Assembly: GCF_001704275.1 (NCBI RefSeq)
Contig: NZ_CP011533.1
Coordinates: 5,456,001-5,520,000, forward strand
From: Streptomyces noursei ATCC 11455
Lineage (GTDB): Bacteria; Actinomycetota; Actinomycetes; Streptomycetales; Streptomycetaceae
Direction: 5' to 3'
Length of the DNA stretch: 64,000 bases
The notes under the pieces are model-generated. The model was not told the DNA's origin and ran no database searches. It saw only the letters and a program-made list of their open reading frames with translations. Below, in pieces: positions 7,186-15,948 of this stretch. Every line of letters starts with the position of its first letter. Positions within the stretch are counted from its first letter, which is position 1. Position numbers and translations under genes: made by a program.

Positions 7186-8238
7186 TCAGTCCTCGCCCGG
7201 CGTGATCAGTTCCAGGGAGCGGAGCGCGGACCGCAGTGCGCGGTCATCGCCGTCCGCCGCCCAGGAGGCCACGTCGAGGGCGGTGTCGGTCAGCTTGATC
7301 GCGTGCGCGTCGCCGTGCGCCGCGGCCCGTTCGAAGACCTCCTCAGGGGTGAGCGCCCCGGTCGTGAGCGTCGGCAGCGGCTCGTCGGGGCTGTAGACGG
7401 AGGTGAGTGCGGCGCTCGCCGTCCAGGCCGCCGCGAGCGAGGGCGCCCACAGTTCGCGGGGGAGTGCCGGGAGGGTGCGCAGGACGGCGTTCGGGGCGGT
7501 GGCCGCGTGGACCAGCAGGACCGCGTCGCCGTGGCCGTAGTCGAGGTAGCGGTGGGTGGCGGCCCGCACCAGTGCGGTCAGCTGTTCGCGAGCCTCGTCG
7601 GGATTCCGCGGCGCGCGCAGCGACGCGGCCGCGGCCGGCCATCCCTGCGTGTCGGGCAGCTGGGCCAGCCCGGCGACGACCGACGTCCGCCGGTCGGCGA
7701 CGCGCGGGAGGGCGGCCAGCGCGTCGTCGGGCGCGAGGGTGCCGCTGGGGCGCGCCGACACCGGCAGGGTGGTGTGCCGGGCCGCCCAGTAGCCGAGCGC
7801 GTGCGCCAACTCGGCGATCCGCGGCGCCTCTTCACCTTGCTCCAGGAGGGTGCGCACGGCGTGTCCGACCCGGATCACCGGGTGGGTGGCGGCGCCCGCG
7901 ATGCCGGGCAGCAGACGGGGCCACCACGTGGCGAGCACCTCGCGCCAGGGGCGTTCGGCGACCTGGCGGGTCAGGTATCCGGTCCAGTCGGTGACCCGGC
8001 GCGGATCGCCCAGCGCCTCCTGCCAGTTGGCGTCGGTGAGGGGCGTCCGTGCGGTCGGCACCTCCTCCAGGCGGGTGGCGTAGTCGTCGAGCCAGCGGTG
8101 GACGGTGCGCGCCTGACCGTGCCGGATCAGGGCCTCCACGGCCATCGGGCCGTGGTTGCTGAGGAACCCGTTGAACTCGGGGCCGGTGGCGTGGAGACGT
8201 TCCAGGGCTTCGTCGAGTGTGCCGCTCGTCGTATCCAT
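7186..8238 (-). CDS. Questin oxidase-like protein (DUF4243)
   Basis: A 350-residue protein. LDEALERLHATGPEFNGFLSNHGPMAVEALIRHG near the N-terminus is the signature opening of the questin-oxidase-like family, which includes fungal enzymes that oxidise anthraquinones. A bacterial substrate is unknown. Conserved His residues (SNHGPM, THPVIRVGHAVR, LVHAATAPNAV) are scattered through a mostly helical chain and may hold the active site. The gene is monocistronic, ends in a hairpin and is divergent from a PPOX-fold protein gene. It could act on a quinone-type secondary metabolite, but this is inference. Confidence 0.75.
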   Translation of the reverse strand: MDTTSGTLDEALERLHATGPEFNGFLSNHGPMAVEALIRHGQARTVHRWLDDYATRLEEVPTARTPLTDANWQEALGDPRRVTDWTGYLTRQVAERPWREVLATWWPRLLPGIAGAATHPVIRVGHAVRTLLEQGEEAPRIAELAHALGYWAARHTTLPVSARPSGTLAPDDALAALPRVADRRTSVVAGLAQLPDTQGWPAAAASLRAPRNPDEAREQLTALVRAATHRYLDYGHGDAVLLVHAATAPNAVLRTLPALPRELWAPSLAAAWTASAALTSVYSPDEPLPTLTTGALTPEEVFERAAAHGDAHAIKLTDTALDVASWAADGDDRALRSALRSLELITPGED

Positions 8239-8460
8239 GGCCCGAGGCTAGGTACGCGCCCCGGCACCGGGTAACGGGCCGCGGGCGGATCCTCAACCGG
8301 ACCGTGGGACTAAGGCGTTGGTCGTACGGCGGTGGTGGGATGCGAGGGGAGGGAGAGACGGGGATCGCTCATCAGGAGAGCACGGGGATGCGGGGGCGCG
8401 GGCGCACTGGTTCGGGAATCTCGACAGAGGGTGTCGGGTATAGGCGGGAGCCTTGGCGGC

Positions 8461-9084
8461 ATGACGAACGAGAACGGGCGACGGGCCGGGAGCGACCGGC
8501 AACGGGGCGCGGGCGGAGCGACGAGCGGGGGCGGCGGGGGCGGCGGGGTCGGTTGGGCGGCCGTGGAGGCGGCGGTGCCGGAGTTCGCCGCGGTGGTGCG
8601 GGAGCGGTTCGGGGCGTATCGGCATCACGTCCTGGCCACGCTGCGCACGGACGGTGCGCCGCGGCTGACGGGCCTGGAGGCGGACTTCCGTCGAGGAGAG
8701 CTGTGGCTGGGCATGATGACGGGCTCGCGCAAGGCGCTCGACCTGCGTCGGGACCCCCGTTTCGCGCTGCACGCCAACCCCGGCGGCGGGACGGACCTGG
8801 CCGGCGGTGACGTGCGGGTCGCCGGGCGGGCGGTCGAGGTGACCGACCCCGGGCTGAAGGCGCGGTACGCGGCGGCGGCCAAGCCGCCGGAGCCGTTCCA
8901 TCTCTTCCGGGCGCGGTTGACGGAGGTGGTGCGGACGTCCGTCGAGCCGCCGTTCATGAAGCTGGAGATCTGGCGGCCGGACCGACCGCTGCGGACGCTG
9001 CGGCGGACGTCGGAGGACCCGGAACTGCTGGAGGGTCCGGAACGGCCGACTACGGAGGGGGCCGGGGGCTTCGAGGGTTCGTAG
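8461..9084 (+). CDS. PPOX-fold (pyridoxamine 5'-phosphate oxidase-like) flavin protein
   Basis: A 207-residue protein. The ATG at 8461 follows GGCGGGAG, and the longer frame from 8332 has no ribosome site. After a Gly-rich disordered leader (residues 10-30) comes the split-barrel pattern FGAYRHHVLATLRTDGAPRLTGLEADFRRGELWLGMMTGSRKALDLRRDPRFALHA. These are the strands that bind FMN, F420 or haem in this superfamily. The G-S-RKALDLRRDPR loop is the usual cofactor-phosphate loop. The substrate cannot be told. It is divergent from the questin-oxidase-like gene 222 bases away, and the two may share a promoter region. Confidence 0.8.
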   Translation: MTNENGRRAGSDRQRGAGGATSGGGGGGGVGWAAVEAAVPEFAAVVRERFGAYRHHVLATLRTDGAPRLTGLEADFRRGELWLGMMTGSRKALDLRRDPRFALHANPGGGTDLAGGDVRVAGRAVEVTDPGLKARYAAAAKPPEPFHLFRARLTEVVRTSVEPPFMKLEIWRPDRPLRTLRRTSEDPELLEGPERPTTEGAGGFEGS

Positions 9085-9237
9085 GAATTCGTAGGTCTTC
9101 GGCGGCTTTCGGTGGTCTTCGGGTGGGCTGCGGGGCGGGCGTGCGGTGGCGGCGGAAGAGGGAACCTCCCGCCGTCACCGGGCAGTTGTGTCCGTCCCGG
9201 GTGCCTCGCCGCGGGGTGCGAGGCACCCGTGCCCGCC

Positions 9238-9810
9238 TCAGTGCGCGGTGTGCGGCAGGTGCAGCCGGCTCGCGTGCGGGGGGTGCGGGCGGTGCAGGCC
9301 GTGCGGCTCGCGTTCGCGGTGGGTGCGGAAGATGTAGAGCGAGACGACGAACATCACGGCGAACATGACCAGGCCCCAGCCCGTCGATTTGAGGACCGAG
9401 GGCGTGCTGCCGCCGAGGGAGTAGAGCCACCCCATCGAGGCGCCGAAGAGCGCGCCGTAGGCCAGGGCGCGGGTCTCGGTGATCATGGTCGACTGGAAGT
9501 GCACCAGCGTCACGCCCAGTATTCCGGTGACCACCGCCGCGATCAGTCCGAGGAGCGCGGCCTGGCCGCCCTTGGCCCCGTTGGTGTGGTCCATCCAGAT
9601 CGTGTAGCAGCCGAAGCAGATCGCCGCGATGACCGCGAGCGCCACGGGGGTCGGGACGCGGCGGCCCGTCGTCTCCGGAGCGGACCGTTCCGCAAGGCCG
9701 GAGAGCGTCGCGCCGTGTTCCGGTTCGATGGTGCCGTGGGAGCGGGCGGCGCGGGCCTCGGGCAGCCCGTCCCCACCGGCGTGCGGGTCGCCGTGCGCGT
9801 GCTGGTCCAT
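9238..9810 (-). CDS. Four-helix membrane protein of unknown function
   Basis: A 190-residue protein starting at ATG 9810 behind GAGGAG. The His/Gly/Glu-rich soluble N-terminus (MDQHAHGDPHAGG..., to about residue 60) is followed by four hydrophobic helices: VALAVIAAICFGCYTIWMD, ALLGLIAAVVTGILGVTLV, ALAYGALFGASMGWLYSL and WGLVMFAVMFVVSLYIFR. The C-terminal tail again is His-rich (HGLHRPHPPHASRLHLPHTAH), which may bind metal. I do not recognise a characterised family. It lies downstream of the broken GNAT gene on the same strand. Confidence 0.65.
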   Translation of the reverse strand: MDQHAHGDPHAGGDGLPEARAARSHGTIEPEHGATLSGLAERSAPETTGRRVPTPVALAVIAAICFGCYTIWMDHTNGAKGGQAALLGLIAAVVTGILGVTLVHFQSTMITETRALAYGALFGASMGWLYSLGGSTPSVLKSTGWGLVMFAVMFVVSLYIFRTHREREPHGLHRPHPPHASRLHLPHTAH

Positions 9811-9947
9811 GACGGGCTCCTCTCGTGCGGCCTCTTCCTCGCCGTCGCTCTCGTCCGGCTCTTCCGGTTCCTTCGCTCTCTTCCTGTCCAGGCGACACCC
9901 GGGGGTGGGCGGCGTCAACCGGAGCGGCCCGAGGTCACCCGTCGGCG

Positions 9948-10498
9948 CTACCGCAGATCCTTCTGGTACCAGGCGACGTCCCAGTAGCGGCCGAATTTCC
10001 GGCCCACCTCCGTGAACGTGCCGATCGGGCGGAAACCGAAGCGGGCGTGCAGTCGGCCGGACTCCCCCACGCCTCAAGGGCGCGGGAGGTGCCCCCACCG
10101 TTGGGCTGGGTGATGCCGGCGTAGGCGCGGTGCACGTCCTCGTCGGCCAGCGCGGCGAAGAGCGCCGTGTACAGGAGCGTGCCGACGCCCCGGCCGGCGG
10201 CGTCCGGCGCGCAGTAGACCGTCGTCTCCACCGAGGTGGCGTACGCGCCCTTGGGACGGAAGGCGCTGCTGGTCGCGTAGCCGAGGAGGTCGCCGTCGGC
10301 ACCCTGCGCAACCAGAAGGCGGTGCGGGCCGTCTTTGGGGTGGGAGAGCAACCACGGGCGACGTTGGGCAGGGCTGAAGGGAGCCGTGTCGAATGTGATG
10401 GCCGTCTCACGGACGTAGTGGTTGTAAAGATCCGTAAGGGCCGTGAGGTCCGTCTCGGCGCCCGCTCTGACCTGCACATCCCCGTGCTCGGGTGGCAT
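9948..10498 (-). pseudogene. GNAT acetyltransferase (PAT-like) broken by a 38-bp hairpin repeat
   Basis: The gene starts at ATG 10498 behind a perfect AAGGAGG. It encodes a phosphinothricin-acetyltransferase-like GNAT protein through VYCAPDAAGRGVGTLLYTALF (acetyl-CoA loop) to AYAGITQPN. The normal continuation, LHARFGFRPIGTFTEVGRKFGRYWDVAWYQKDLR, is intact but in another reading frame, ending at TAG 9948-9950. Between them sits the repeat at 10062-10099. Read through, the frame instead yields an unrelated tail ending near 9935. The C-terminal strands that complete the GNAT fold are therefore lost. A sequencing error is unlikely, since a whole repeat is present. Confidence 0.8.
10062..10099. 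repeat. 38-bp Streptomyces-type hairpin repeat inserted in a gene
   Basis: Read on the complement, the element runs GGTGGGGGCACCTCCC ... GGCGTGGGGGAG. CTCCC-G-CGCC and GGCG-T-GG-GGGAG can fold around CTTGA. Elements starting GTGGGGGCACCTCCC and ending TGGGGGAG are scattered between genes in Streptomyces. Here one lies inside a coding region. It has no coding capacity and must have been moved or copied by something else. Confidence 0.75.
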
Positions 10499-10558
10499 CA
10501 GTCCTCCTTGGTGACGGCGCAGGGTACTGCATGATCAGAAAAATTGAAGAGCGGCTTG

Positions 10559-10584
10559 GGAATTCTGTCCGGATTCCAGCCGTT
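10559..10584 (+). promoter_or_regulatory. SigR-type promoter of hrdD
   Basis: GGAAT (10559-10563), exactly 18 bases, then GTT (10582-10584): a perfect match to the SigR consensus GGAAT-N18-GTT. It lies 101 bases upstream of the hrdD start. In S. coelicolor hrdD is a known SigR target induced by thiol-oxidative stress, so the site supports the same control here. Confidence 0.8.
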
Positions 10585-10684
10585 GTTTCCTTCGGACGGG
10601 TCAGCCGGTCGGCCACAGGTGGTCCACGGATCGACGACCCGCCCCACTGTCCAGCGACCGACTCAGCGCAAAGGGAGCACCCGC

Positions 10685-11686
10685 ATGGCAACCCGTGCCG
10701 TCGCCCGTCGTCAGGCCAGCACCACCGGCTCTGGCGAGGCCAACAGCGTTCGCGCAGCAGGCGGAGACATCGCCGACCGCGACCTGGTCGGCATGTACCT
10801 CGACGAGATCGCGCGTACGCCGCTGCTCGACGCCGCCAAGGAGGTGGAGCTGTCCCAGACGATCGAGGCGGGTGTCTACGCCCAGCAGATCCTGGACGGC
10901 GAGCTCACCGACGGCAACGCCGCCGGCGCCGACCGCGCGGAGCTCGAAGCGCTGGCCGCCGAGGGCGACCGGGCCAAGGACGTCTTCATCCGGTCCAACC
11001 TCCGCCTGGTCGTCGCCGTGGCCCGTCGCTACCCGCGCTCCGGCCTCCCCCTGCTGGATCTGATCCAGGAGGGCAACGCCGGCCTGGTGCGCGCCGTCGA
11101 GAAGTTCGACTACGCCAAGGGCTTCAAGTTCTCGACGTACGCGACGTGGTGGATCCGCCAGGCCATCACCCGCTCCATCGCCGACCAGTCGCGCACGATC
11201 CGGCTCCCCGTCCACCTCGTCGAGGAGCTCGGCCGGATCCGCCGGGTGCAGCGCGAGTTCAACCGCGAGAACGGCCGCGACCCGGAGCCGGAGGAGGTCG
11301 CCGGCGAGCTGGGTTCCACCGCCTCCCGGGTCACCGACGTCCTGGACTGGGCCCGCGACCCGGTCAGTCTGAACATGTCGGTGGACGACGACGGCGACAC
11401 CCAGTTCGGCGACCTGCTGGAGGACACCTCCGCCGCCTCGCCCGAGCAGTCCGTGCTCACGCTGCTGCGCAGCGAGGAGTTGGAGGATCTGATCGACCGC
11501 CTCGACCAGCGCACCGCCTCGATCATCAAGGCGCGCTACGGCATCGACGACGGCCGCGAGCGCACGCTGACGGAGGTCGGCAAGCAGCACGGCCTGACCC
11601 GCGAGCGGATCCGCCAGATCGAGAAGCACGCGCTGCTGGAGCTGAAGCGGATGGCGCGCGACACCGGATTCGACGCGGCGGCCTGA
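10685..11686 (+). CDS. hrdD: RNA polymerase sigma factor HrdD (group 2 sigma-70)
   Basis: A 333-residue sigma factor starting MATRAVARRQAS at ATG 10685 behind AAAGGGAG. Regions in order: 1.2 (DLVGMYLDEIARTPLLDAAKEVELSQ, 37-62), region 2 with the -10-binding segment DYAKGFKFSTYATWWIRQAITR, region 3, and region 4 with TLTEVGKQHGLTRERIRQIEKHALLELKR as the -35 HTH. The N-terminal extension of the essential HrdB is missing, which with the start sequence marks it as HrdD, a non-essential principal-like sigma factor. A SigR promoter upstream links it to redox stress. A strong hairpin ends the transcript. Confidence 0.95.
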   Translation: MATRAVARRQASTTGSGEANSVRAAGGDIADRDLVGMYLDEIARTPLLDAAKEVELSQTIEAGVYAQQILDGELTDGNAAGADRAELEALAAEGDRAKDVFIRSNLRLVVAVARRYPRSGLPLLDLIQEGNAGLVRAVEKFDYAKGFKFSTYATWWIRQAITRSIADQSRTIRLPVHLVEELGRIRRVQREFNRENGRDPEPEEVAGELGSTASRVTDVLDWARDPVSLNMSVDDDGDTQFGDLLEDTSAASPEQSVLTLLRSEELEDLIDRLDQRTASIIKARYGIDDGRERTLTEVGKQHGLTRERIRQIEKHALLELKRMARDTGFDAAA

Positions 11687-11747
11687 GCCGGGTCCCCCGC
11701 CCGAGGTGGAGCGCGTGCCGTGAGCGCGCGGTGATGTGGTGAGGTGC

Positions 11748-11778
11748 GAGCCCCGATGCCGTAGTGGCGTCGGGGCTC
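11748..11778 (+). terminator. hrdD terminator
   Basis: GAGCCCCGATGCC and GGCGTCGGGGCTC make a 13-bp stem with one G-T pair around GTAGT, followed by CCTTTGT. It sits 62 bases after the hrdD stop. Confidence 0.9.
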
Positions 11779-11945
11779 CTTTGTGTCCCGGCCGGGAGGA
11801 CCCGAAGGCCCGGGCGTTGGATCTCCGCGCCCGATCATGCCCGTTTGGGTCCGCTTCAATGTCCGTATCTGTTTACTTGGCGGGATGTCGGGCGTAGCAT
11901 CCCGGTGAAACCACAGGTTCGGGCATGAAATGGACGCAGACGCAG

Positions 11946-12716
11946 ATGTACGCACCCGAGCGCCAACAGGAGATCCTGCGGCTCGCCCGTGAGGGCGGGC
12001 GGGTCGATGTGCTCTCCCTGGCCGAGGAGTTCCAGGTCACCGCCGAGACCGTGCGGCGCGACCTGAAGGCGCTGGACCGCGCCGGCCTGCTGCGCCGGGT
12101 GCACGGCGGCGCCATCCCGGCCGGCCGGCTGGACTTCGAACCGGACCTCGCCGAGCGGGACGCGGTCGCCGCCGACGAGAAGCAGCGCATCGCCCGGGCC
12201 GCGCTCGCCGAGCTGCCCGGCGGCGACGGCCGCGGCAGCGTGATCCTCGACGCCGGCACCACCGCCGCCCGGCTCGCCGCCGAGATCCCGCTGGAGGCCG
12301 AGCTGACCGTGGTCACCCACGGCCTGCCGGTCGCCGCGCGGCTGGCCGACCACCCCGGCCTCACCCTCCACCTCGTCGGCGGCCGGATCCGGCACCGCAC
12401 GCGGGCCGCCGTCGACGACTGGGCGCTGCGGGCCTACCGCGAGATCAACGCCGACGTGGTCTTCCTGGCGACCAACGGCTTCTCCCTCGACGGCGGGCTG
12501 ACCACGCCCGACCTCGCCGAGGCCGCGGTGAAGCGGGCGCTGATCGCCGCCGCCCGCCGGGTGGTGCTGCTCGCCGACTCCGCCAAGTTCGAGCAGCGGC
12601 ACTTCGCCCGCTTCGGCGATCTGTCGGACGTGGACCTGCTGATCACCGACACCGGGCTGCGCCCCGAGGACGCCCTCGCCATCGAACGCGCCGGTACCGA
12701 AGTGCTCCGCGCATGA
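11946..12716 (+). CDS. fruR: DeoR/GlpR-family repressor of the fructose operon
   Basis: A 256-residue regulator. MYAPERQQEILRLAREGGRVDVLSLAEEF is the typical start, followed by the DeoR HTH QVTAETVRRDLKALDRAGLLRRVHGGA (to about 55). The sugar-phosphate sensing domain contains ILDAGTTAARLA, VVTHGLPVAARLA, LVGGRIR and DVVFLATNGFS, the family's phosphosugar pocket. An earlier in-frame ATG (11925) adds seven residues. Neither start has a strong ribosome site, so the choice rests on family length. It heads the fruR-fruK-fruA run and should repress it until fructose 1-phosphate binds. Confidence 0.9.
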   Translation: MYAPERQQEILRLAREGGRVDVLSLAEEFQVTAETVRRDLKALDRAGLLRRVHGGAIPAGRLDFEPDLAERDAVAADEKQRIARAALAELPGGDGRGSVILDAGTTAARLAAEIPLEAELTVVTHGLPVAARLADHPGLTLHLVGGRIRHRTRAAVDDWALRAYREINADVVFLATNGFSLDGGLTTPDLAEAAVKRALIAAARRVVLLADSAKFEQRHFARFGDLSDVDLLITDTGLRPEDALAIERAGTEVLRA

Positions 12717-12846
12717 CACCGCCCACCGCGGCCGTCGGCGCCCGCCCGGGCACCCCCGTCGGCGCTTCCGTTCGCACCCCCGTCGACGCCCTTGTCGGCC
12801 CTCCCGCGGGCACCCCCACGCCCCTCACCGCCGGACCGGTACGCCC

Positions 12847-13863
12847 GTGATCATCCTCACCGTCACCCCCAACCCCAGCCTGGACCGCACCTACGAGATC
12901 CCCGCGCTGGAGCGCGGTGCCGTGCTGCGGGCCACCGGCGACCGGATCGACCCCGGCGGCAAGGGCGTCAACGTCTCCCGCGCGCTCGCCGCCGCCGGCC
13001 ACCGCACCCTCGCCGTCCTGCCGCTGGGCGGCCCTGCGGGCGCGGCGCTGGCCGGGTTGCTGACGGCCGAGGGCATCGACGTGGCGGGCGTCCCGGTGGC
13101 CGGGCAGACCCGCTCCAACATCGCCGTCGCCGAGCCCGACGGCACCCTCACGAAGATCAACGCGGCCGGCCCGGAACTGACCGCCGAGGAGTCCGCGGCG
13201 CTGCTGACCGCGGTCGGCGAGCGCTCCGCGGGCGCCGACTGGATCGCCTGCTGCGGCAGCCTGCCGCGCGGCCTGGCGCCCGAGTGGTACGCCGAACTCG
13301 TGGCCCGGGCCCACCACATGGGCGCCCGGATCGCGCTGGACACCTCCGGCCCGGCGCTGACCGCGGCGCTCCGCGAACGCCCCGACATCGTCAAACCCAA
13401 CGCCGAGGAGCTGGCCCAGGCCGTCGGCCGCCCCCTGACGACCGTCGGCGACGCCGTCCGGGCCGCCGAGGAACTCCGCTCCCGGGGCGCCCGGGCCGTC
13501 CTGGCCTCCCTGGGCGCCGACGGGCAGCTCCTGGTCGACGGCGACGGCGCCCACTTCGCCAGCGCCCCGGTCGCCGTCGTGCGCAGCAACGTCGGGGCCG
13601 GGGACGCCTCGCTCGCCGGTTTCCTCGCCGCGGGCGGCACCGGCGTCCCGGCGCTGGCGGCGGCGGTGGCGCACGGCGCCGCGGCCGTGCAGCTGCCCGG
13701 CAGTCTGATGCCGACGCCGTCCGACCTGGCCCCCGAGCGGGTCACGGTGACCGCCGAGGTGCCGCTCGGCCGGGCCCTGACGGAGCCGGTGCCCGATTCC
13801 CCCGCACCCCGTCCCCACCGCCCGCACGGCGGTACCGCGCGCAAGGGAGCCCGCGATGAGTGA
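12847..13863 (+). CDS. fruK: 1-phosphofructokinase
   Basis: A 338-residue PfkB-family kinase that phosphorylates fructose 1-phosphate to the 1,6-bisphosphate in the cytoplasm. Start GTG 12847. Visible motifs: MIILTVTPNPSLDRTYEI at the N-terminus, PGGKGVNVSRALAAAGH (PfkB signature 1, about 37-53) and VRSNVGAGDASLAGFLAA (signature 2 with the catalytic GAGD). A Pro/Arg-rich tail of about 25 residues is longer than usual. The stop overlaps the start of fruA by eight bases, so the two are translationally coupled. Confidence 0.95.
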   Translation: MIILTVTPNPSLDRTYEIPALERGAVLRATGDRIDPGGKGVNVSRALAAAGHRTLAVLPLGGPAGAALAGLLTAEGIDVAGVPVAGQTRSNIAVAEPDGTLTKINAAGPELTAEESAALLTAVGERSAGADWIACCGSLPRGLAPEWYAELVARAHHMGARIALDTSGPALTAALRERPDIVKPNAEELAQAVGRPLTTVGDAVRAAEELRSRGARAVLASLGADGQLLVDGDGAHFASAPVAVVRSNVGAGDASLAGFLAAGGTGVPALAAAVAHGAAAVQLPGSLMPTPSDLAPERVTVTAEVPLGRALTEPVPDSPAPRPHRPHGGTARKGARDE

Positions 13864-15931
13864 GTTGATCAGTGCGGACCTGGTCGATCTCGACCTGTCC
13901 GCCGCAACGAAGGACGCCGCCGCCCGCTCGCTGGCGGAACGGATGGCCGCCGCCGGTCGGGTCACCGACCTGGAGGGCTTCCTCGCCGACGTGGCCGCCC
14001 GCGAGGCCCAGATGCCCACCGGCCTGGACGGCGGCATCGGGATCCCGCACTGCCGCAGTGCGCATGTGACGGAGCCGACGCTGGCCTTCGGGCGCAGCGC
14101 GGCCGGCATCGACTTCGGCGCCGCGGACGGCCCGGCCGACCTGATCTTCCTGATCGCGGCCCCGACGGGCGGCGACGCGGACCACCTGTCGATCCTGTCG
14201 TCGCTCGCGCGGCAGTTGATGGACGAGGCGTTCACCGGCGCGCTGCGGTCGGCGGCCGAGCCGGCGCGTGCGGCGGCGCTCATCCGCGGCGAGGAACCGG
14301 AGCCGGGCGCCTCCCGGCCCGCGGACGTCCCCGAGGCCGAACTCGCGGCCCCCGAACTCGCGGCCCCCGAACCCGCGGCCCCCGAATCCGCGGCCCCCGA
14401 ACCCGCACCGTCCGCCCCGTTCCGGATCGTCGCCGTCACCTCCTGCCCCACCGGCATCGCGCACACCTACATGGCCGCCGAGTCGCTGGCCAAGGCCGCA
14501 CGGGCGGCCGGCGTCGAACTCACCGTGGAGACCCAGGGATCGGCCGGCTTCCAGCGCCTGGACCCGCAGCTGATCGCCGCCGCCGACGGCGTGATCCTCG
14601 CGCACGACGTCGAGGTGCGGGACCGGGAGCGGTTCGCCGGCAAGCCCGTCGTCGACGTCGGGGTGAAGGCCGGCATCAACCGCCCCGCCGAACTCCTCGC
14701 CGAACTGCGGGAGAAGGCCGCCCACGGCGGGACCGCCGACGCCCCGGCGCGCCCCGCCGCCCCCGCCGCCCCCATGGACCGGGGCGCCGAGGCCACCGAC
14801 GGCTTCGCCATCCGGCTCCGTACCTGGCTGATGACCGGCGTCAGCTACATGGTGCCGTTCGTCGCCGCGGGCGGCCTGCTGATCGCCCTCGCCTTCGCGA
14901 TCGGCGGCTACACCGTCGACAAGGCGCCGTCGGTCGCCGACCACTTCGTGTGGGCCGAGTCCGCCAGCTGGGCGGCGCTGCTCTTCCAGGTCGGCGGTAC
15001 CGCCTTCGGCTTCCTCGTCCCGGTCCTGGCCGGCTTCATCGCCTACGGCATGGCGGACCGGCCCGGACTGGTCCCCGGCTTCGTCGGCGGCGCGATCGCA
15101 CTCACCGTCAACGCCGGCTTCCTGGGCGGACTGATCGCCGGTCTGTTGGCCGGCGCGGTGGTACGGGCGATCCAGCGGCTCGGCGTGCCGCCGGTGCTGC
15201 GCGGCATCATGCCGGTCGTGGTGATCCCGCTGGTCTCCTCGGCGGTGGTCGGCTTCCTGATGTTCCTGGTGGTCGGCAAGCCGATCGCCGCCCTCCAGAA
15301 GGCCCTCACCGGCTGGCTGACCGGTCTCTCCGGCGCCAACGCCGTCATCCTCGGCATGCTGCTGGGCCTGATGATGTGCTTCGACCTGGGCGGTCCGCTC
15401 AACAAGGTCGCCTACGCCTTCGCGGTCGGCGGCCTGGCCGACCCCAACCCCGGCAGCCTGAAGGTGATGGCCGCGGTGATGGCGGCCGGCATGGTCCCAC
15501 CGCTGGCGATGGCGCTGGCCACGACCGTGCGGGGCCGCCTCTTCACCCGCGCCGAGCGGGAGAACGGCAAGGCCGCCTGGGTGCTCGGCGCGTCCTTCAT
15601 CACCGAGGGCGCCATTCCGTTCGCCGCCGCCGACCCGTTGCGGGTGATCCCCTCCGCGATGGCCGGCGGCGCGGTCACCGGCGGGCTGTCGATGGCCTTC
15701 GGCTGCACCCTCCGCGCCCCGCACGGCGGCGTCTTCGTCGTCCCGCTGATCGGCCAGCCGCTGCTGTACCTCCTGGCCGTCGCCGCCGGCACCGTCGTCA
15801 GCGCCGCCCTGGTCGTCCTCCTCAAGCGGTTCCGGGCCCGGACGGCGCGGATATCGGACGCGGAGACGGCGGCGGCGACCGGCGCCACGCACCCCGAGGC
15901 GGGTACGCACCGCGAGGTAACCACGCACTAA
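13856..15931 (+). CDS. fruA: Fructose-specific PTS transporter, IIABC fusion
   Basis: A 691-residue permease that takes up fructose and phosphorylates it at C1. Domain IIA (1-145) has phospho-His65 in GIGIPHCRS. A linker of about 25 residues made from PELAA/PEPAA repeats follows, then domain IIB (188-285) with phospho-Cys197 in VAVTSCPTGIAHTYMAAE, and the multi-helix IIC domain (315-670), which includes FITEGAIPFAAADPLRVIPS, the substrate-binding GAIPF loop. It completes the fruR-fruK-fruA operon. Phosphate comes from HPr, which is not encoded in this window. Confidence 0.95.
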   Translation: MSELISADLVDLDLSAATKDAAARSLAERMAAAGRVTDLEGFLADVAAREAQMPTGLDGGIGIPHCRSAHVTEPTLAFGRSAAGIDFGAADGPADLIFLIAAPTGGDADHLSILSSLARQLMDEAFTGALRSAAEPARAAALIRGEEPEPGASRPADVPEAELAAPELAAPEPAAPESAAPEPAPSAPFRIVAVTSCPTGIAHTYMAAESLAKAARAAGVELTVETQGSAGFQRLDPQLIAAADGVILAHDVEVRDRERFAGKPVVDVGVKAGINRPAELLAELREKAAHGGTADAPARPAAPAAPMDRGAEATDGFAIRLRTWLMTGVSYMVPFVAAGGLLIALAFAIGGYTVDKAPSVADHFVWAESASWAALLFQVGGTAFGFLVPVLAGFIAYGMADRPGLVPGFVGGAIALTVNAGFLGGLIAGLLAGAVVRAIQRLGVPPVLRGIMPVVVIPLVSSAVVGFLMFLVVGKPIAALQKALTGWLTGLSGANAVILGMLLGLMMCFDLGGPLNKVAYAFAVGGLADPNPGSLKVMAAVMAAGMVPPLAMALATTVRGRLFTRAERENGKAAWVLGASFITEGAIPFAAADPLRVIPSAMAGGAVTGGLSMAFGCTLRAPHGGVFVVPLIGQPLLYLLAVAAGTVVSAALVVLLKRFRARTARISDAETAAATGATHPEAGTHREVTTH
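14339..14413 (+). repeat. 15-bp tandem repeat in the fruA interdomain linker
   Basis: Five units of GAACTCGCGGCCCCC or close variants encode ELAAP or EPAAP between IIA and IIB. The copy number is easily changed by slippage without loss of frame, so linker length may vary between strains. Confidence 0.8.
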
Positions 15932-15948
15932 ATAGTGGGTACTTGTCC

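Noticed and set aside
10062..10099. Insertion sequence end
   Set aside because: No transposase and only one 38-bp copy here; it is a non-coding hairpin repeat.
10685..11686. hrdB (essential principal sigma factor)
   Set aside because: The protein is 333 residues and lacks the long N-terminal extension of HrdB. The start sequence and SigR promoter fit HrdD.
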